In this document: positions 50,450 through 61,653 of the stretch, in pieces
How positions within the stretch are numbered: position 1 is the first letter of the stretch
Layout: each line of letters begins with the position of its first letter
Origin: Penium margaritaceum
Taxonomy: Eukaryota; Streptophyta; Zygnematophyceae; Desmidiales; Peniaceae
DNA: 64,000 bases
Reading direction: 5' to 3'
NCBI GenBank assembly: GCA_023375785.1
Contig: SZWC01001161.1
Coordinates: 4,142 to 68,141, forward strand
Translations under genes and position numbers: made by a program
Notes under the pieces: model-generated
What the model was told of the DNA's origin: nothing
Databases searched by the model: none
What the model saw: only the letters and a program-made list of their open reading frames with translations

Positions 50450-52003
50450 TTGATAACTAGTATTCAGAAACCATTATTTTTCACTCTGACCATTTGTGAC
50501 TCGCGTTTTGAGTTGTCAAAGTTTACCACACATGGTGACTTTCTTTGGTCATGGTCAGTGACATGTGCCTACTTTGGTTGGTCATCGTGCATGGTATGCA
50601 CACCGTGCCACAACTCATTGAAGGTCCTTGTGCTGTTTAGTTGATACCTGGTGTTCCCAAACCATCGTTTCTCCCTCTGACCATTTGTGACTCGTTTTAT
50701 GAAGTGTCAATGTTGACCACACACAGCGGATTTCTGTGGTCAAAGGCAGAACATATGCCTACTTTGGTCGGTCATTGTGCATGGTAGCCACACCGTGCTA
50801 CTACTGATTGAAGGTCGTTTTACTTGCTAGTTGAGAACTGATATTCCCATACCATTGTTTCCCCCTCTGACCGTTTGTGACTCGTGTTATGGTTGGTGAA
50901 CGTTGACCACCCATATTGAAATTATTCGGTCATGGTCAGTGACATATGCCTAGTTTGGTTGTTTGGTGTGAATAGTAGCCACACCGTGCCACTACGTATT
51001 GAAGTTCTTTGTCCTTTCTAGTCGATACATTGGGTTCCCAAACCATTGTCTCTCCCTCAGACCATTTGTGACCCGTGTTATGAGTTTTCAACGTTGACCA
51101 CACACTGTGAAATTCGTTTGGTCATGGTTAGTGACATATGCCTACTTTGGTTGGTCACTGTACATGGTTATCACACCGTGTCACTATCTATTGAAGGTCT
51201 TTGTGCTTTCTAGTTGATAGCTAGTCTGCCCAAACCATTGTTACCCCCTCTGACTATCTGTGACTTGTGTTGTGAGTTGTCAACATTGACCACATGAAGT
51301 GAAATTCTTTGGTCATGGTCAGTGACATATGCATACTTTGGTTGGTCAGTGTGCATTGTAGCCACACTGTGCCACTACATATTAAAGGTATTTGTACTTG
51401 CTAGGCAAAAACTAGTATTCAGAAAACATTATCTTCCACTCTGATCATTCGTGACTCGTGTTATGAGTTGTCAAAGTTTACCACACATGGTGACTTTCTT
51501 TGGTCATGGTCAGTGACATGTGCCTACTTTGGTTGGTCATCGTGCATGGTATCCACACCGTGCCACAACTCATTGAAGGTCCTTGTGCTTTTTATTTTAT
51601 ACCTGGTGTTCCCAAACCATTTTTTCTCCCTCTCACCATTTGTGACTCGTATTATGAAATGTCAATGTTGACCACACACAGCAGATTTCTTTGGTCAAAG
51701 GCAGTACATATGCCTACCCTGGTCGGTCATTGTGCATGGTAGCCACACCGTGCTACTACTGACTTATGTTCGTTGTACTTGCTAGTTGGTATCTAGTATT
51801 CCTAAACTATTGTTTCCCCCCTCTGACAATTCGTGACCTATATTATGGGTTGTCAACGTTGAGCACACATAGTGAAATTATTTGGTCATGGTGCATGGTA
51901 CATGCCTAATCTGGTTGGTCATTGTGCATGGTAGCCACACTGTGCCACTTCTTGTTGAAGGTCTGTGCACTTCCTAGTCAATAAATAGCAAATGGTTTCT
52001 CCC

Positions 52004-52517
52004 TTTGACACCAGGTCGGTTTTTGTTTATTTTTTGCGCGTAGGTGCCTTCACTGGAATACTCCCTCCCGACCCCCCTAGAGGGATGTTCTGTGGACGAC
52101 CTGGAGGACAGGTTTGCGACCGCATTATGACACCCCCCTACCCCCCCACGGCTTTGGCTTGATGGTAGAGTAGAGGTGTCACAACACGGCCGCCCCCTCC
52201 CAGGTCGCGAGCCTAGTCTATATTGCGCGTACGAGGATTCAAACCCAGGACCTACCGCTCCAGAATCTAACTCTATAAGCACTAAGCCAACTCACATGGT
52301 GTTTATATGATGTCCAAATGATGTTATAGGAGTTCCTATGGGTAGAGGACATAAACAAAAGGGGTGTACGATTAGAGGGTAGTTCTTAAAATCATGAATA
52401 ATAACAAAGTCAGTTTAATCATAAATAATTGACGCGGACGGAATTGTAAACTTTGCAACTTTGAGATTGAATAACTTGTCAACCGTTCCTCCAACTTATC
52501 AGCCATAACAAGGAAAG
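52004..52517 (-). repeat. Amplified foreign insert, copy 4
   Basis: It is a minus-strand copy with the shortest G/C run beside the tRNA-like part (GCCGCCCCCTCCCAGG on the plus strand). Box B is complementary to 52235-52245 and box A to 52279-52289; both are as in copy 2. The edges match the other copies. The start-to-start distance to copy 5 is 7963 bp. Confidence 0.85.
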
Positions 52518-53852
52518 TTGACTACACACAGTGAAATTATTTTTATAATGTCCAGTGACACAGGCATACTTTTGTTGGTCATTGTGCATGGTAGCCACAC
52601 CGTGCCACCACTTATCGAAGGTCTTTACTTGCTAGTCGATACCAAGAATTCCCAAACCATTGTTTCTCCCTCTTCCCATTTTTTACTTCTATTATGAGTT
52701 GTGAACGCTGACCACACACACTAAACTTCTTTGGTCATGAGCAGTGATGTATGCCTACTTGGGTAGGTCATTGTGTACAATAGCCACACCGTGGTAATAC
52801 ATACGAAAGATCTTTGTACTTGCTAGAAGATACATAGTGTTTGGAAGCAATTTCCACCCCTCCCCCCTCCGACCATTTTGGTCTCGTGTTATGGGTTGTG
52901 AACGTTGACCACCCATATTGAAATTCTTTGGTCATGGTCACTGACATATGCCTAGTTGGTTTTATCACAGTACTTGGTTACCAAGCCATGTCACTACGCA
53001 TTGAAGGTCTTTGTGCTTTCTAGTTGATAGCTAGTCTTCCCACACAATTGTTATCCCCCTCTAACTATCGGTGACTCGTGTTGTGAGTTGGCAATGCTGA
53101 CCACGCATAGTGGACTTCTTCGGTCATAGCCTGTGACGTATGCATCCTTTGGTTGGTCACTGTGCACGCTAGCCACACCGTGCCACTGCTTGTTGAAGGA
53201 CTTTGTACTTGCTAGCTGATAACTAGTGTTCCCAAATGATTTTTCCCCCCTCTGACCATTTGTGACCCGTGTTATGAGTTTTCAACGTTGACCACACACT
53301 GTGAAATTCTTTTGGTCGTGGTTAGTGACATGCGCATACTTTGCTTTCTCACTGTACAGGGTTACCACGCCGTGTCACTACGTATTGAAGGTCTTTGTGC
53401 TTTCTAGTTGATAGCTAGTCGTCCAAAAACATGGTTACCCTCTCTGACTATCTGTGACTTGTGTTGTGAGTTGTCAGCATTGACCACATGAAGTGAAATT
53501 CTTTGGTCATGGTCAGTGACATATGCATACGTTGGTTGGTCACTGTGCATTGCAGCCACACAGTGCCACTACATATTAAAGGTATTTGTACTTGCTACTC
53601 AAACACTAGTATTCAGAAACCATTATTTTCCACTCTGACCATTTGTGACTCGTGTTATGAGTTGTCAAAGGTTACCACACATGGTGACTTTCTTTGGTCA
53701 TGGTCAGTGACATGTGCCTACTTTGGTTGGTCATCGTGCATGGTATTCACACCGTGCCACAACTCATTGAAGGTCCTTGTGCTTTTAAGTTGATACCTGG
53801 TGTTCCCAAACCATTGTGTCTCCCTCTGACCATTTGTGACTCGTATTATGAA

Positions 53853-54259
53853 NATTGTGCATGGTAGCCACACTGTGCTACTTCTGATTGAAGTTCGTTT
53901 TACTTGCTAGTTGAGAACTGATATTCCCATACCATTGTTTCCCCCTCTGACTGTTTGTGACTCGTGTTATGGTTGGTGAACGTTGACCACCCATATTGAA
54001 ATTATTTGGTCATGGTCAGTGACATATGCCTAGTTTGGTTGTTTGGTGTGCATATTAGCCACGCGGTGCCACTGCGTATTGAAGTTCTTTGTTCTTTCTA
54101 GTTGATAGATAGGGTTCCCAAACCATTGTCTCTCCCTCTGACCATTTGTGACTCGTGTTATGAGTTGTCAATGTTGACCACACATAGTGGACTTCTTCGG
54201 TCATAGTCAGTGACGTATGCATCCTTTGGTTGGTCACTGTGCACGCTAGCCACACCGTN
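53853..54259. other. Short contig-like piece between two single Ns, phase broken on both sides
   Basis: At 53853 the sequence jumps from ATTATGAA to ATTGTGCATGG, losing tens of bases of M4. At 54259 it jumps from the M2 start back to M5. The bases before the first N (about 53634-53852) recur almost identically from 54260, at an offset of 627 bp, which is not a multiple of 191. The M2 part recurs at a different offset, 696 bp. The 400-base piece is therefore probably misplaced or an overlapping contig end, not a true unit. Confidence 0.75.
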
Positions 54260-57200
54260 CTCTGACCATTTGTGACTCGTGTTATGAGTTGTCAAAGGTT
54301 ACCACACATGGTGACTTTCTTTGGTCATGGTCAGTGACATGTGCCTACTTTGGTTGGTCATCGTGCATGGTATTCACACCGTGCCACAACTCATTGAAGG
54401 TCCTTGTGCTTTTAAGTTGATACCTGGTGTTCCCAAACCATTGTGTCTCCCTCTGACTATTTGTGACTCGTATTATGAAGTGTCAATGTTGACCACACAC
54501 AGCGGATTTCTTTGGTCAAAGGCAGAACATATGCCTACTTTGGTCGGTCATTGTGCATGGTAGCCACACCGTGCTACTACTGATTTAAGTTCCTTTTTCT
54601 TGCTAGTTGAGAACTGATATTCCCATACCATTGTTTCCCCCTCTGACCGTTTGTGACTCGTGTTATGGTTGGTGAACGTTGACCACCCATATTGAAATTA
54701 TTTGGTCATGGTCAGTGACATATGCCTAGTTTGGTTGTTTGGTGTGCATATTAGCCACGCGGTGCCACTGCGTATTGAAGTTCTTTGTTCTTTCTAGTTG
54801 ATAGATAGGGTTCCCAAACCATTGTCTCTCCCTCTGACCATTTGTGACTCGTGTTATGAGTTGTCAATGTTGACCACACATAGTGGACTTCTTCGGTCAT
54901 AGTCAGTGACGTATGCATCCTTTGGTTGGTCACTGTGCACGCTAGCCAAACCGTGCCACTGCTTGTTAAACGTCTTTGTACTTGGTAGTGAATAAGTAGT
55001 GTTCCCAATCCATTGTTTTCCCCTCTGACCATTTGTGACTCGTGTTATGAGTTTTCAACGTTGACCACACACTGTGAAATTCGTTTGGTCATGGTTAGTG
55101 ACATATGCATACTTTGGTTTGTCACTGTACATGGTTACCATGCCGTGTCACTATGTATTGAAGGTCTTTGTGCTTTCTAGCTGATAGCTAGTCTTCCCAA
55201 ACCATTGTTACCCCCTCTGACTATCTGTGAATTGTGTTGTGAGTTGTTAACATTGACCACATGAAGAGAAATTCTTTGGTCATGGTCAGTGCCATATGCA
55301 TGATTTTGTTGGTCACTGTGCATTGTTGCCACACTGTGCCACTACACATTAAAGGTATTTGTACTTGCTAGGTGAAAACTAGTATTCATAAACCATTATC
55401 TTCCACTGTGATCATTTGTGACTTGTGTTATGTGTTGTCAAAGTTTACCACACATGGTGACTTTCTTTGGTCATGGTCAGTGACATGTGCCTACTTTGGT
55501 TGGTCATCGTGCATGGTATCCACACCGTGCCACAACTCATTGAAGGTCCNTGTGCTTTTTAGTTGATACCTGGTGTTCCCAAACCATTGTTTTCCCCTCT
55601 GACCATTTGTGACTCGTATTATGAAGTGTCAATGTTGACCACACACAGCGGATTTCTTTGGTCAAAGGCAGTACATATGCCTACTTTGGTCGGTCATTGT
55701 GCATGGTAGCCACACTCTGCTACTACTGATTGAAGTTTGTTTTAATTGCTAGTTGAGAACTGATATTCCCATACCATTGTTTCCCCCTCTGACCGTTTGT
55801 GACTCGTGTTATGGTTGGTGAACGTTGACAACCCATATTGAAATTATTTGGTCATGGTCAGTGACATATGCCTAGTTTGGTTGTTTTGTATGCAAAGTAG
55901 CCACACCGTGCCACTACGTATTGAATTTCTTTGTCCTTTCTAGTCGATACATAGGGTTCCCAAACCATTGTCTCTCCCTCTGACCATTTGTGACTCGTGT
56001 TATGAGTTGTCAATGTTGACCACACATAGTGGACTTCTTCGGTCATAGTCAGTGACGTATGCATCCTTTGGTTGGTCACTGTGCACGCTAGCCACACCGT
56101 GCCACTGCTTGTTGAAGGTCTTTGTACTTGCTAGTTGATAACTAGTGTTTCCAACCCATTGTTTTCCCCTCTGACCATTTGTGACTCGTTTTATGAGTTT
56201 TCAACGTTGACCACACACTGTGAAATTCTTTTGGTCATGGTTCGTGACATATGCCTACTTTGGTTTGTCACTGTACATGGTTATCACGCCCTATCACTAT
56301 GTATTGAAGGTCTTTGTGCTTTCTAGTTGATAGCTAGTCTTCCCAAACCATTGTTTCCCCCTCTGACAATTTGTGACTCGTGTTGTGAGTTGTCAACATT
56401 GACCACATGAAGTGAAATTTTTTGGTCATGGTCAGTGCCATATGCATACGTTGGTTGGTCACTGTGCATTGTAGCCACACAGTGCCACTACATATTAAAG
56501 GTATTTGTACTTGCTAGTTGATAAATAGTATTCAGAAACCTTTATCTTCCACCCTGACCATTTGTGACTCGTGTTATGAGTTGTCAAAGTTTACCACACA
56601 TGGTGACTTTCTTTGGTCATGGTCAGTGACATGTGCCTACTTTGGTTGGTCATCATGCATGGTATCCATACCGTGCCACAACTCATTGAAGGTCCTTGTG
56701 CTTTTAAGTTGATACCTGGTGTTCTCAACCAATTGTTTCTCCCTCTGACCATTTGTGACTCGTATTATGAAGTGTCAATGTTGACCACACACAGCGGATT
56801 TCTTTGCTCAAAGGCAGAACATATGCCTACTTTGGTCGGTTATTGTGCATGGTAAGCACACCGTGCTACTACTGATTGAAGGTCGTTTTTCTTGCTAGTT
56901 GAGAACTGATATTTCCATACCATTGTTTCCCCCTCTGACCGTTTGTGACTCGTGTTATGGTTGGTGAACGTTGACCACCCATATTGAAATTATTTGGTCA
57001 TGGTCAGTGACATATGCCTAGTTTGGTTGTTTGGTGTGCATAGTAGCCACACCGTGCCACTACGTATTGAAGTTCTTTGTCTCTTCTAGTGAATACATAG
57101 GGTTCCCAAACCATTGTCTCTCCCTCTGACCATTTGTGACTCGTGTTATGAGTTGTCAATGTTGAGCACACATAGTGGACTTCTTCGGTCATAGTCAGTG

Positions 57201-58559
57201 ACGTATGCATCCTTTGGTTGATTACTGTGCACGCTAGCCACACCGTGCCACTGCTTGTTGAACGTCTTTGTACTTGCTAGTTGATAACTAGTGTTCCCAA
57301 CCCATTGTTTTCCCCTCTGACCATTTGTGACTCCTGTTATGAGTTTTGAACGTTGACCACACACTGTGAAATTCGTTTGGTCATGGTTAGTGACGTATGC
57401 CTACTTTGGTTTGTCACTGTACATGGTTACCACGCAGTATCACTATGTATTGAAGGTCTTTGTGCTTTCTAGTTGATAGCTAGTCTGCGCAAACCATTGT
57501 TACCCCCTCTGACTATCTGTGACTCGTGTTGTGAGTTGTCAACATTGACCACATGAAGTGAAATTCTTTGGTCATGGTCAGTGACATATGCATACGTTGG
57601 TTGGTCACTGTGCATTGTAGCCACACTGTGCCACTACATATTGAAGGTATTTGTACTTGGTAGTCGATAACTAGTATTCAGAAACCATTATATTCCACTC
57701 TAACCATTTGTGACTCGTGTTATGAGTTGTCAAAGTTTACCACACATGGTGACTTTCTTTGGTCATGGTCAGTGACATTTTCCTACTTTGGTTGGTCATC
57801 GTGCATGGTATCTACACCGTGCCACAACTCATTGAAGGTCCGTGTGCTTTTTAGTTGATACCTGGTGTTCCCAAAGCATTGTTTTCCCCTCTGACCATTT
57901 GTGACTCGTATTATGAAATATCAATGTTGACCACACAAAGCGGATTTCTTTGGTCAAAGGCAGTACATATGCCTACTTTGGTCGGTCATTGTGCATGGTA
58001 GCCACACTGTGCTACTTCTGATTGAAGTTCGTTTTACTTGCTAGTTGAGAACTGATATTCCCATACCACTGTTTCCCCCTCTGACATTTTGTGACTCGTG
58101 TTATGGTTGGTGAACATTGACCACCCATATTGAAATTATTTGGTCATGGTCAGTGACATATGCCTAGTTTGGTTTTTTGGTGTGCATATTAGCCACACCG
58201 TGCCACTGCGTATTGAAGTTCTTTGTTCTTTCTAGTTGATAGATAGGCTTCCCAAACCATTGTCTCTCCCTCTGACCATTTGTGACTCGTGTTATGAGTT
58301 GTCAATGTTGACCACACATAGTGGACTTCTTCGGTCATAGTCAGTGACGTATGCATCCTTTTGTTGGTCACTGTGCACGCTAGCCACACCGTACCACTGC
58401 TTTTTGAAGGTCTTTGTACTTGCTAGTTGATAAGTAGTGTTTCCAACCCATTGTTTTCCCCTCTGACCATTTGTGACTCGTGTTCTGAGTTTTCAACGTT
58501 GACCACAAATTGTGAAATTCGTTTGGTCATGGTTAGTGACATATGCATACTTTGTTTTG

Positions 58560-58640
58560 TCAATGTACATGGTTACCACACCGTGTCACTATCTTTGTAC
58601 TTGCTAGAAGATACATAGTGTTTGGAAACCATTTCCCCCC
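58560..58640 (-). repeat. Break in unit order: insert-border monomer without the insert
   Basis: An M1 monomer stops at CCGTGTCACT (58590) and continues as ATCTTTGTACTTGCTAGAAG, which elsewhere lies several hundred bases beyond the insert. The normal bases between, including the insert itself, are absent. The following 1.4 kb repeats the stretch found after copy 4. This is consistent with an unequal exchange that deleted one insert copy. Confidence 0.8.
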
Positions 58641-59966
58641 CCTCCGACCATTTTGGACTCGTGTTATGGGTTGTGAACGTTGACCACCCATATTGAAATT
58701 CTTTGGTCATGGTCACTGACATATGCCTAGTTTGTTTTATCGCAGTACGTGGTTACCACGCCATGTCACTACGCATTGAAGGTCTTTGTGCTTTCTAGTT
58801 GACAGCTAGTCTTCCCACACAATTGTTACCCCCCTCTGACTATCTGTGACTTGTGTTGTGAGTTGTCAATGCTGACCACGCATAGTGGACTTCTTCGGTC
58901 ATAGCCTGTGACGTATGCATCCTTTGGTCGGTCACTGTGCACGCTAGCCACACCGTGCCACTACTTGTTGAAGGAATTTGTACTTGCTAGTTGATAACTA
59001 ATGTTCCCAACCGATTGTTTCCCCCTCTGACCATTTGTGACCCGTGTTATGAGTTTTCAACGTTGACCACACACTGTGAAATTCTTTTGGTCGTGGTTAG
59101 TGACATGCGCATACTTTGCTTTGTCACTGTACAGGATTACCACGCCATGTCACTGCGTATTGAAGGTCTTTGTGCTTTCTAGTTGATAGCTAGTCGCCCA
59201 AAACCATTGTTACCCTCTCTGACTATCTGTGACTTGTGTTGTGAGTTGTCAACATTGACCACATGAAGTGAAATTCTTTGGTCATGGTCAGTGACATATG
59301 CATACTTTGGTTGGTCACTGTGCATTTTAGCCACAGAGTGCCACTACATATTAAAGGTATTTGTACTTGCTAGGCGAAAACTAGTAATCAGAAAACATTA
59401 TCTTCCACTCTGATCATTCGTGACTTGTGTTATGAGTTGTCAAAGTTTACCACACATGGTGACTTTCTTTGGTCATGGTCAGTGACATGTGCCTACTTTG
59501 GTTGGTCATCGTGCATGGTATCCACACCGTGCCACAACTCATTGAAGGTCCTTGTGCTTTTTAGTTTATACCTGGTGTTCTCAAACCATTTTTTCTCCCT
59601 CTGACCATTTGTGACTCGTATTATAAAATGTCAATGTTGACCACACACAGCAGATTTCTTTGGTCAAAGGCAGTACATATGCCTACCCTGGTCGGTCATT
59701 GTGCATGGTAGCCACACCGTGCTACTACTGACTGATGTTCGTTGTACTTGCTAGTTGGTATCTAGTATTCCCAAACTATTGTTTCCCCCCTCTCACAATT
59801 GGTGACCCATATGATGGGTTGTCAACATTGAGCACACATAGTGAAATTATTTGGTCATGGTGCATGCCTAATCTGGTTGGTCATTGTGCATGGTAGCCAC
59901 ACTGTGCCACTTCTTGTTGAAGGTCTTTGCACTCGCTAGTCAATAAATAGCAGAAGGTTTCTCCCT

Positions 59967-60487
59967 TTGACACCAGGTCGGTTTTTGTTTATTTGTTGCA
60001 CGTAGGTGCCTTCACTGGAATACTCCTTCCAACCCCCCTTAGAGGGATGTTCCGTGGACGACCTGGGGGACAGATTTGCGACCGCATTATGACACCCCCC
60101 CTACCCCCCCACGGCTTGGGCTCGAAGGTAGAGTAGAGGTATCACAACACGGCCGCCCCCCCCCCCCCCCCAGGTCGCGAGCCTATTCTATATTGCGCGT
60201 ACGAGGATTCAAACCCAGGACCTACCGCTCCAGAATCTAACTCTATAAGCACTAAGCCAACTCACATGGTGTTTATATGATGTCCAAATGATGTTATAGG
60301 AGTTCCTATGGGTAGAGGACATAAACAAAGAGGGTGTACGATTAGAGGGTAGTTTTAAAAATCATGAATAATAACAAAGTCAGTTTAATCATAAACAATT
60401 GACACGGACAAAATTGCAAATTTTGCAACTTTGAGATTGAATAACTTGTCAACCATTCCTCCGACTGACCAGCCATAACAAGGAAAG
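59967..60487 (-). repeat. Amplified foreign insert, copy 5 (left arm of palindrome)
   Basis: It is a minus-strand copy with box B complementary to 60205-60215 and box A to 60249-60259. It has the longest uninterrupted C run of the set, about 16, near 60156-60171. Reflected about position 60812, its right edge falls within a base of the left edge of copy 6, so copies 5 and 6 are mirror partners in the palindrome. Confidence 0.87.
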
Positions 60488-60760
60488 TTGACTACACACA
60501 GTGAAATTCTTTTTATAATATCCAGTGATACAGGCATACTTTTGTTGGTCATTGTGCATGGTAGCCACACCGTGCCACCACTTATCAAAGGTCTTTGTAC
60601 TTGCTAGTCGATACCAAGTATTCCCAAACCATTGTTTCTCCCTCTGCCCATTTTTTACTTGTATTATGAGTTGTGAACGCTGACCACACACACTAAACTT
60701 CTTTGGTCATGAGCAGTTCTGTATGCCTACTTGGGTAGGTCATTGTGCACGGTAGCCACA

Positions 60761-60863
60761 CCATGGTAATACATACGAAAGATCTTTGTACTTGCTTGAA
60801 GATACATAGTGTTTGGAAACCATTTCCCCCCCCCTCCGACCATTTTGGACTCGTGTTATGGGT
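60761..60863. other. Spacer of the large fold-back palindrome, second strand switch
   Basis: The left arm ends in GGTAGCCACA (60751-60760) and the right arm begins with TGTGGCTACC (60864-60873), its reverse complement. The 103 bases between are ordinary minus-strand insert-border satellite, ending at GGACTCGTGTTATGGGT. Outward from the centre, both arms carry the same variant monomer, the foreign insert and the same border monomers. The arms pair for at least about 1.6 kb. Farther out they differ by about one six-monomer unit. Confidence 0.9.
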
Positions 60864-61137
60864 TGTGGCTACCTTGCACAATGACCTACCCAAGTAGGCA
60901 TACATCACTGCTCATGACCAAAGAAGTTTAGTGTGTGTGGTCAGCCTTCACAACTCATAATACAAGTAAAAAATGGGGAGAGGGAGAAACAATGGTTTGG
61001 GAATACTTGGTATCGACTAGCAAGTACAAAGACCTTCGATAAGTGGTGGCACGGTGTGGCTACCATGCACAATGACCAACAAGAGTATGCCTGTGTCACT
61101 GGACATTTTAAAAAGAATTTCACTGTGTGTAGTCAAC
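60864..61137 (+). repeat. Forward satellite, right arm of palindrome before insert copy 6
   Basis: It holds divergent insert-border monomers in forward orientation, recognised by TCACTGCTCATGACC, AAAAAATGGGGAG and ACTTGGTATCGACTAG. They are the reverse complement of 60488-60760 with few differences by eye. Confidence 0.9.
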
Positions 61138-61653
61138 TTTCCTTGTTATGGCTGGTCAGTCGGAGGAACAGTTGACAAGTTATTCAATCTCAAAGTTGCA
61201 AAATTTGCAATTCCGTCCGCGTCAATTGTTTATGATTAAACTGACTTTGTTATTATTCATGATTTTAAAAACTACCCTCTAATCGTACCCCCCTTAGTTT
61301 ATGTCCTCTACCCATAGGAACTCCTATAACATCATTTGGACATCATATAAACACCATGTGAGTTGGCTTAGTGCTTATAGAGTTAGATTCTGGAGCGGTA
61401 GGTCCTGAGTTTCAATCCTCGTACGCGCAATATAGAATAGGCTCGCGACCTGGGGGGGGGGGGGCGGCCGTGTTGTTATACCTCTACTCTACCTTCGAGC
61501 CCAAGCCGTGGGGGGGTAGGGGGGGTGTCATAATGCGGTCGCAAATCTGTCCTCCAGGTCGTCAACGGAACATCCCTCTAGGGGGGGTGGGAGGGAGTAT
61601 TCCAGTGAAGGCACCTACGCGCAACAAATAAACAAAAACCGACCTGGTGTCAA
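61138..61653 (+). repeat. Amplified foreign insert, copy 6 (right arm of palindrome)
   Basis: It is a forward copy with box A TGGCTTAGTGC at 61364-61374. Box B at 61408-61418 reads AGTTTCAATCC, further from consensus than in the other copies. The G runs and the closing ACGCGCAACAAATAAAC are present. Its right satellite flank keeps the short variant monomer (CATGCACCATGACC, GTGCTCAACG) that copy 1 lacks. Confidence 0.87.

Larger units (their letters stand above)
45398..52003 (-). repeat. Inverted satellite array, block C
   Basis: It holds insert-border monomers at both ends and M1-M6 units between. M1/M2 landmarks lie near 46092, 47238, 48187, 49113 and 50258. Two five-monomer fusion units lie near 47.4 and 50.4 kb, more than in the other blocks. 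The shortened step between 48187 and 49113 is affected by the phase break at the N at 48604. No gene is present. Confidence 0.92.
52518..59966 (-). repeat. Inverted satellite array, block D
   Basis: It holds insert-border monomers at both ends, regular M1-M6 units in the middle (for example M1/M2 landmarks near 55.0, 56.13, 57.28 and 58.43 kb), and two assembly joins at 53853 and 54259. A break in unit order at about 58590 leads straight into a second set of insert-border monomers with no insert beside them. No gene is present. Confidence 0.92.
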
